Positions 7,296 through 9,799 of a stretch of DNA of 9,799 nt are shown here, piece by piece. Position 1 is the stretch's first letter. Each line of letters starts with the position of its first letter. The notes under the pieces were generated by a model that did no database searches, had not been told where the DNA came from, and was given only the letters and a program-made list of their open reading frames with translations. The translations under genes were made by a program, and so were the position numbers. The DNA lies in contig JAGORY010000042.1 in the NCBI GenBank assembly GCA_018062585.1, positions 1 to 9,799 of the forward strand, read 5' to 3'. This stretch comes from Candidatus Peribacteraceae bacterium. Its GTDB lineage: Bacteria > Patescibacteriota > Gracilibacteria > Peribacterales > Peribacteraceae.

Positions 7296-7592
7296 TCAGC
7301 CGTGAGCGTGGGGGGCGGTGATCTGGTGATCGGTGATTGGGAGAGGGGACGTTGCGAGCAGATCATCCGGCTTTGCCTCACTCGAAATGACCGTGTCGTC
7401 ACGGAGTGCGTTCGTGAGTCCGGTGACCTGGGCGGTGGGCTCGGTGTGTGCTGTGTCGACCTCGTTGAGTACTTCTATATACGTCAGAATGGAGCTAAGC
7501 TCCTTTGTCATTTTGTCAATTTCCTCTGACGTGAGTGTCAGGCGTGCCAATGTGGCGATATGCAGGACTTGGTCGCGGGTAAGGGCGCTCAT
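7296..7592 (-). CDS. gatC: Aspartyl/glutamyl-tRNA amidotransferase subunit C
   Basis: 98 residues, normal for GatC, the small subunit that wraps around GatA and GatB to hold the amidotransferase together. Family landmarks are clear: LTRDQVLHIATLARLTLT at the N-terminus, then EEIDKMTKELSSILTYIEVL, NEVDTAHTEPTAQV, and TNALRDD. The C-terminal tail is a His/Pro-rich ITAPHAHG instead of the more usual Lys-Val-Pro ending. It ends in UGA, showing that UGA is a stop in this genome. The ATG follows 6 nt after a candidate -10 box, predicting an mRNA that begins at or next to the start codon. rnpA is divergent upstream and gatA follows on the same strand. Confidence 0.95.
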   Translation of the reverse strand: MSALTRDQVLHIATLARLTLTSEEIDKMTKELSSILTYIEVLNEVDTAHTEPTAQVTGLTNALRDDTVISSEAKPDDLLATSPLPITDHQITAPHAHG

Positions 7593-7598
7593 GCAGGG

Positions 7599-7607
7599 AG
7601 AATAGCA
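7599..7607 (-). promoter_or_regulatory. Extended -10 promoter of gatC (leaderless)
   Basis: On the minus strand TGCTATTCT (7607 to 7599) fits the extended -10 form TGnTATAAT with two mismatches in the hexamer. Six bases separate it from the ATG at 7592, so transcription should begin at or near the A of the start codon. No clear -35 box is seen. Confidence 0.5.
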
Positions 7608-7641
7608 GATTACGGAAGGCGATGAGAGGTTGTCTTTACGC

Positions 7642-7647
7642 TATGAT
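7642..7647 (+). promoter_or_regulatory. -10 box of rnpA (leaderless)
   Basis: TATGAT matches the -10 consensus at 5 of 6 positions and ends exactly 6 nt before the GTG at 7654. Transcription is therefore predicted to begin at or near the start codon. It also rules against the upstream TTG at 7630, which would lie before the transcription start. Confidence 0.55.
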
Positions 7648-7653
7648 GACTCG

Positions 7654-8007
7654 GTGCAACTCTACCGACTCTCCGGCCGCAAAGTGTGTGAGCGCGTGAA
7701 GCAGAAAGGTTTTCTCTGGCGAGGGAAACACTTTCAAGCACGCATGCTCCGCGGTCTTTCTCGTGGCATGCCGGAGACTGCTCCCGCCGGGTTATACATT
7801 GGCGTCCTGACGTCCACGAAACTTCACAAGTCGGCGGTAAAGCGTAACCGCATGCGTCGTCGTTGCAGAGAAGCAATACGTCTTTCGGTACTCCCTAAAA
7901 AAGAATTGCCCGCCGTTCAGTTGCTCCTGATGCCTCGGTCGTCTAGCCTGTCTGCACCCTTCGACGAACTGCTCGCCGACGCGGAACATTTAACCGCTTC
8001 TCTCTAA
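7654..8007 (+). CDS. rnpA: Ribonuclease P protein component
   Basis: 117 residues from GTG 7654, the usual size. RnpA is the basic protein that helps the RNase P RNA cut the 5' leader from precursor tRNAs. The N-terminal RLSGRKVCERVKQKG matches the family's opening helix. The RNR signature is intact at residues 52-74 (LTSTKLHKSAVKRNRMRRRC followed by REAIR). TTG 7630 would add eight residues but precedes the predicted transcription start, and the family normally begins just before the RL motif, so GTG 7654 is preferred. yidC follows after 4 nt, the classic rnpA-yidC pairing. The usual upstream neighbour rpmH is absent, replaced by divergent gatC, and no yidD lies between rnpA and yidC. Confidence 0.93.
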   Translation: MQLYRLSGRKVCERVKQKGFLWRGKHFQARMLRGLSRGMPETAPAGLYIGVLTSTKLHKSAVKRNRMRRRCREAIRLSVLPKKELPAVQLLLMPRSSSLSAPFDELLADAEHLTASL

Positions 8008-8011
8008 GTCC

Positions 8012-9259
8012 TTGGCTGCACAGAAGTCCAAACTTTCGACCCTCGAATTTCTCGTGACATTCGTCGCGTTGTTCTTCGTCACGAACTACGCGCTCGGATA
8101 TTTTTTCCCGAAGAACGAGAACACAAATCCGACCGTCGTCATGAGTATGGAGGACGCCTCAGTCGCCGAAGGAAATGATCCGATTATCGTCATCAAAAAC
8201 GAGACCGAAAAAGACCTCACACTTCCCACTCGCTGTCCGCAACCTCCGGTGAACATCGCGTTCATTGAGGGTGAAGGATCGAGCGCGGTGAAGTCGGATC
8301 TCATGGCAAATTCGTCCGTGCTTCCGTGCACGGATGTACTCCTCATCGGCGCCGGAAAATCCGTCGATGTGAACATGGCGAGCTGGAAGTACGCGCTCTT
8401 CGAGCGGAACGGAAAATACGAGGCGACACTCGACCTTCCGGAAAATTTTGCAGCCGGCAATCCGGACAATCGCGCGGTCACGTCGTTCACCATTTCGCCG
8501 GTCGGATTCTTCACGAAACTCTTCCGAACGTTCATCACGAAACCTCTCTACAACGGACTTGTTTTCATCGCGTCGTGGGTGCCAGGTCACAACCTCGGCG
8601 TCGCTATTATCTTGCTCACGATACTTGTGAAACTTGTTCTCCTCGTACCCAACCAACACGCACTCGAAGGTCAGAAAAAACTTCAACAAATGCAGCCGCG
8701 CATGGACGAGATTAAGAAGAAATTTCCGAACGATCCGACACGCGTTCAGGAGGAAACGATGAAGCTGTGGAAGGAGATGAAGATCAATCCCCTGCAGTCG
8801 TGTCTGCCGACGCTTCTGCAGCTCCCGATACTCATCGGTCTGTTCTTCGTCGTAAAGTCCGGCGTCAGTATCGAGACCAGTCAGCACATGCTCTACACGT
8901 TCTACCACGAACTCCCGCCGCAGTACTTCGGCCACTTCTTCCTAGGGTTCGATCTTCTGAAGCCGAGCATCTGGATCATGCCACCGCTCCTCGTGGTGCT
9001 GCAGTTCATCCAGATGAAAATGATGATGGCGAAACAGAAGAAGAAGTCGACCGACATCATTGTGAAGCCGCAGGGCAAGAAGTCCTGGGTGCCCGAATTA
9101 GATCAGCAAACAGTCATGACCTACATCATGCCGCTCATGATTGGATTCTTCGCCTTCCAGTTCCCTGTCGCCGTGTCATTGTATTGGGCCGTCTCCACGC
9201 TCTTCGGTATCGCGCAGCAGTTCTTCGTGATGAAGGAGAAGAAGCCGCTGTTGGGTTGA
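8012..9259 (+). CDS. yidC: Membrane protein insertase YidC/Oxa1
   Basis: 415 residues from TTG 8012, the only possible start between an in-frame stop at 7991 and the first membrane helix. YidC inserts and folds inner-membrane proteins, alone or with SecYEG. Order: helix 1 (about 12-32), an extracytoplasmic beta-rich domain (about 40-160), then the conserved insertase core: a helix with GVAIILLTILVKLVLL (196-211), the charged cytoplasmic hairpin (218-257), NPLQSCLPTLLQLPI (259-273), and helices near 318-336 and 369-405 with FPVAVSLYW. Two points are unusual. The conserved core arginine appears to be Lys207. The extracytoplasmic domain is far shorter than the Gram-negative P1 domain and has a possible disulfide pair (Cys75, Cys106). 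There is no Shine-Dalgarno, so translation is probably coupled to rnpA, 4 nt upstream. Confidence 0.96.
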   Translation: MAAQKSKLSTLEFLVTFVALFFVTNYALGYFFPKNENTNPTVVMSMEDASVAEGNDPIIVIKNETEKDLTLPTRCPQPPVNIAFIEGEGSSAVKSDLMANSSVLPCTDVLLIGAGKSVDVNMASWKYALFERNGKYEATLDLPENFAAGNPDNRAVTSFTISPVGFFTKLFRTFITKPLYNGLVFIASWVPGHNLGVAIILLTILVKLVLLVPNQHALEGQKKLQQMQPRMDEIKKKFPNDPTRVQEETMKLWKEMKINPLQSCLPTLLQLPILIGLFFVVKSGVSIETSQHMLYTFYHELPPQYFGHFFLGFDLLKPSIWIMPPLLVVLQFIQMKMMMAKQKKKSTDIIVKPQGKKSWVPELDQQTVMTYIMPLMIGFFAFQFPVAVSLYWAVSTLFGIAQQFFVMKEKKPLLG

Positions 9260-9274
9260 GGGAGTAGTTGGCGC

Positions 9275-9345
9275 GTAGCGAATAGCGAGTAGCGGGTAGT
9301 TGATAGATCTTTGCTATCCGCTACCTTCTACCGGCTATTCGCTAC
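9275..9345. repeat. Heptamer-repeat palindrome between yidC and fbaB
   Basis: Arms of 32 bp (9275-9306 and 9314-9345) are reverse complements at 26 of 32 positions, with a 7-nt loop. The outer 12 bp, GTAGCGAATAGC and GCTATTCGCTAC, match exactly. The left arm reads as heptamers GTAGCGA, ATAGCGA, GTAGCGG, GTAGTTG; the right arm on the opposite strand reads GTAGCGA, ATAGCCG, GTAGAAG, GTAGCGG. It begins 15 nt after the yidC stop and ends 2 nt before the extended -10 box of fbaB. It has no T tail, so it is not a standard rho-independent terminator. Confidence 0.9.
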
Positions 9346-9347
9346 TC

Positions 9348-9356
9348 TGGTACAAT
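9348..9356 (+). promoter_or_regulatory. Extended -10 promoter of fbaB
   Basis: TGGTACAAT matches the extended -10 consensus with one mismatch in the hexamer. The predicted start of transcription is near 9363, leaving a leader of about 18 nt without a Shine-Dalgarno before ATG 9381. The -35 region lies inside the right arm of the adjacent palindrome and has no good consensus match. Confidence 0.6.
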
Positions 9357-9380
9357 AGTGGCCAACTCTTCCCTCTCACT

Positions 9381-9799
9381 ATGCTCTCCTTCTCCGATAT
9401 CAAGACCGCTCTCGGTGATCAGTCCGACAGCCTTCTCGGCTTCTCTTCGCCGAAGATCGGCAAAGAACGACTCCACGTTCCGCGCGGGAGCTTCGTGAAA
9501 GACATTTTCTCGCAGTCGGACAGGAGTAAAGACGTCCAGACCAACTTGCAGCAAATGATGGACAGCGGCAATCTCGCGGGAAGCGGCTACCTCTCCATCC
9601 TTCCGGTGGATCAGGGCATCGAGCACTCGGCTGGCGCCAGCTTCGCCAAGAACCCAGATTACTTCGATCCTGAGAACATCGTGAAGCTGGCCATCGACGG
9701 TGGCTGCAACGCGGTTGCGTCCACGTTCGGCGTGCTCGGCATGATGAGCAAGAAATACGCCGACAAGATCCCCTTCATCGTGAAGCTGAACCACAACGA
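9381..9799 (+). CDS. fbaB: Fructose-bisphosphate aldolase class I, FbaB/DhnA type (3' end outside window)
   Basis: The first 139 residues are present. The stretch SGYLSILPVDQGIEHSAGAS, followed by FDPENIVKLAIDGGCNAVAS and PFIVKLNHN, closely follows E. coli FbaB from memory of that sequence. The enzyme cleaves fructose 1,6-bisphosphate to glyceraldehyde 3-phosphate and dihydroxyacetone phosphate through a Schiff-base lysine, in glycolysis or gluconeogenesis. That lysine would lie beyond the window, so it cannot be checked. ATG 9381 was chosen because it follows the promoter at 9348-9356 and gives a plausible N-terminus. The gene appears to be transcribed separately from yidC. Confidence 0.92.
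   Translation, partial: MLSFSDIKTALGDQSDSLLGFSSPKIGKERLHVPRGSFVKDIFSQSDRSKDVQTNLQQMMDSGNLAGSGYLSILPVDQGIEHSAGASFAKNPDYFDPENIVKLAIDGGCNAVASTFGVLGMMSKKYADKIPFIVKLNHN

Noticed and set aside
7630..7653. Upstream TTG start for rnpA
   Set aside because: It lies before the predicted transcription start at about 7654, and the extra eight residues do not belong to the family's N-terminus.
8159..8935. Antisense ORF of 258 codons opposite yidC
   Set aside because: Shadow of the yidC frame with highly charged, motif-free sequence.
9275..9345. Standard rho-independent terminator for yidC
   Set aside because: The hairpin is strong but lacks a trailing T tract. It could still slow or end transcription, but the heptamer structure suggests a repeat element.

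Overview
The window looks like a Patescibacteria/CPR chromosome, most plausibly of the Peribacteria/Peregrinibacteria kind. This is an inference from gene content: several secreted cysteine-rich DUF4215 (myxo-disulfide repeat) proteins, a short-domain YidC next to RnpA, a GatC-GatA pair, and an FbaB-type class I aldolase. UGA is a normal stop here (gatC and yidC end in it) and no gene needs UGA to be read as glycine, which argues against the recoded Gracilibacteria/Absconditabacteria. No start codon in the window has a convincing Shine-Dalgarno sequence. Several lie very close to an extended -10 promoter.

Left half (1-5717, + strand): three consecutive genes for membrane-anchored or secreted proteins. 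The first is cut by the window edge and carries a membrane helix, a dockerin-like calcium loop, two DUF4215 repeats and a long beta-rich region. The second is a 665-aa protein with one DUF4215 repeat, a CxNGIDxDxDGxID-type acidic loop and a probable beta-propeller. The third has two DUF4215 repeats, a beta domain that resembles part of the first protein, and two more DUF4215 repeats. The first two genes abut, with a candidate promoter just before the second. The third has its own promoter, surrounded by three TACCAA motifs, and a 216-bp leader containing a 24-codon ORF that ends in TAG in the same frame as the main gene.

Right half (5714-9799): core housekeeping genes. gatA and gatC lie on the minus strand. 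gatA converges on the third surface-protein gene so tightly that both stop codons share one CTAG. gatC is divergent from rnpA across 61 bp, and each has a -10 box exactly 6 nt before its start codon, which predicts leaderless mRNAs. rnpA and yidC form a tight pair with a 4-nt gap. fbaB starts at the right edge and is cut off.

Two intergenic spacers (gatC-gatA and yidC-fbaB) each hold a palindrome whose arms are degenerate 7-bp tandem repeats, GAARAAT-like in one and RTAGCGR-like in the other. These heptamer palindromes, the leaderless promoter layout and the disulfide/calcium surface-protein cluster are the most unusual features here. No tRNA, rRNA, CRISPR array or transposase was seen, and no gene-free stretch exceeds 300 bases.
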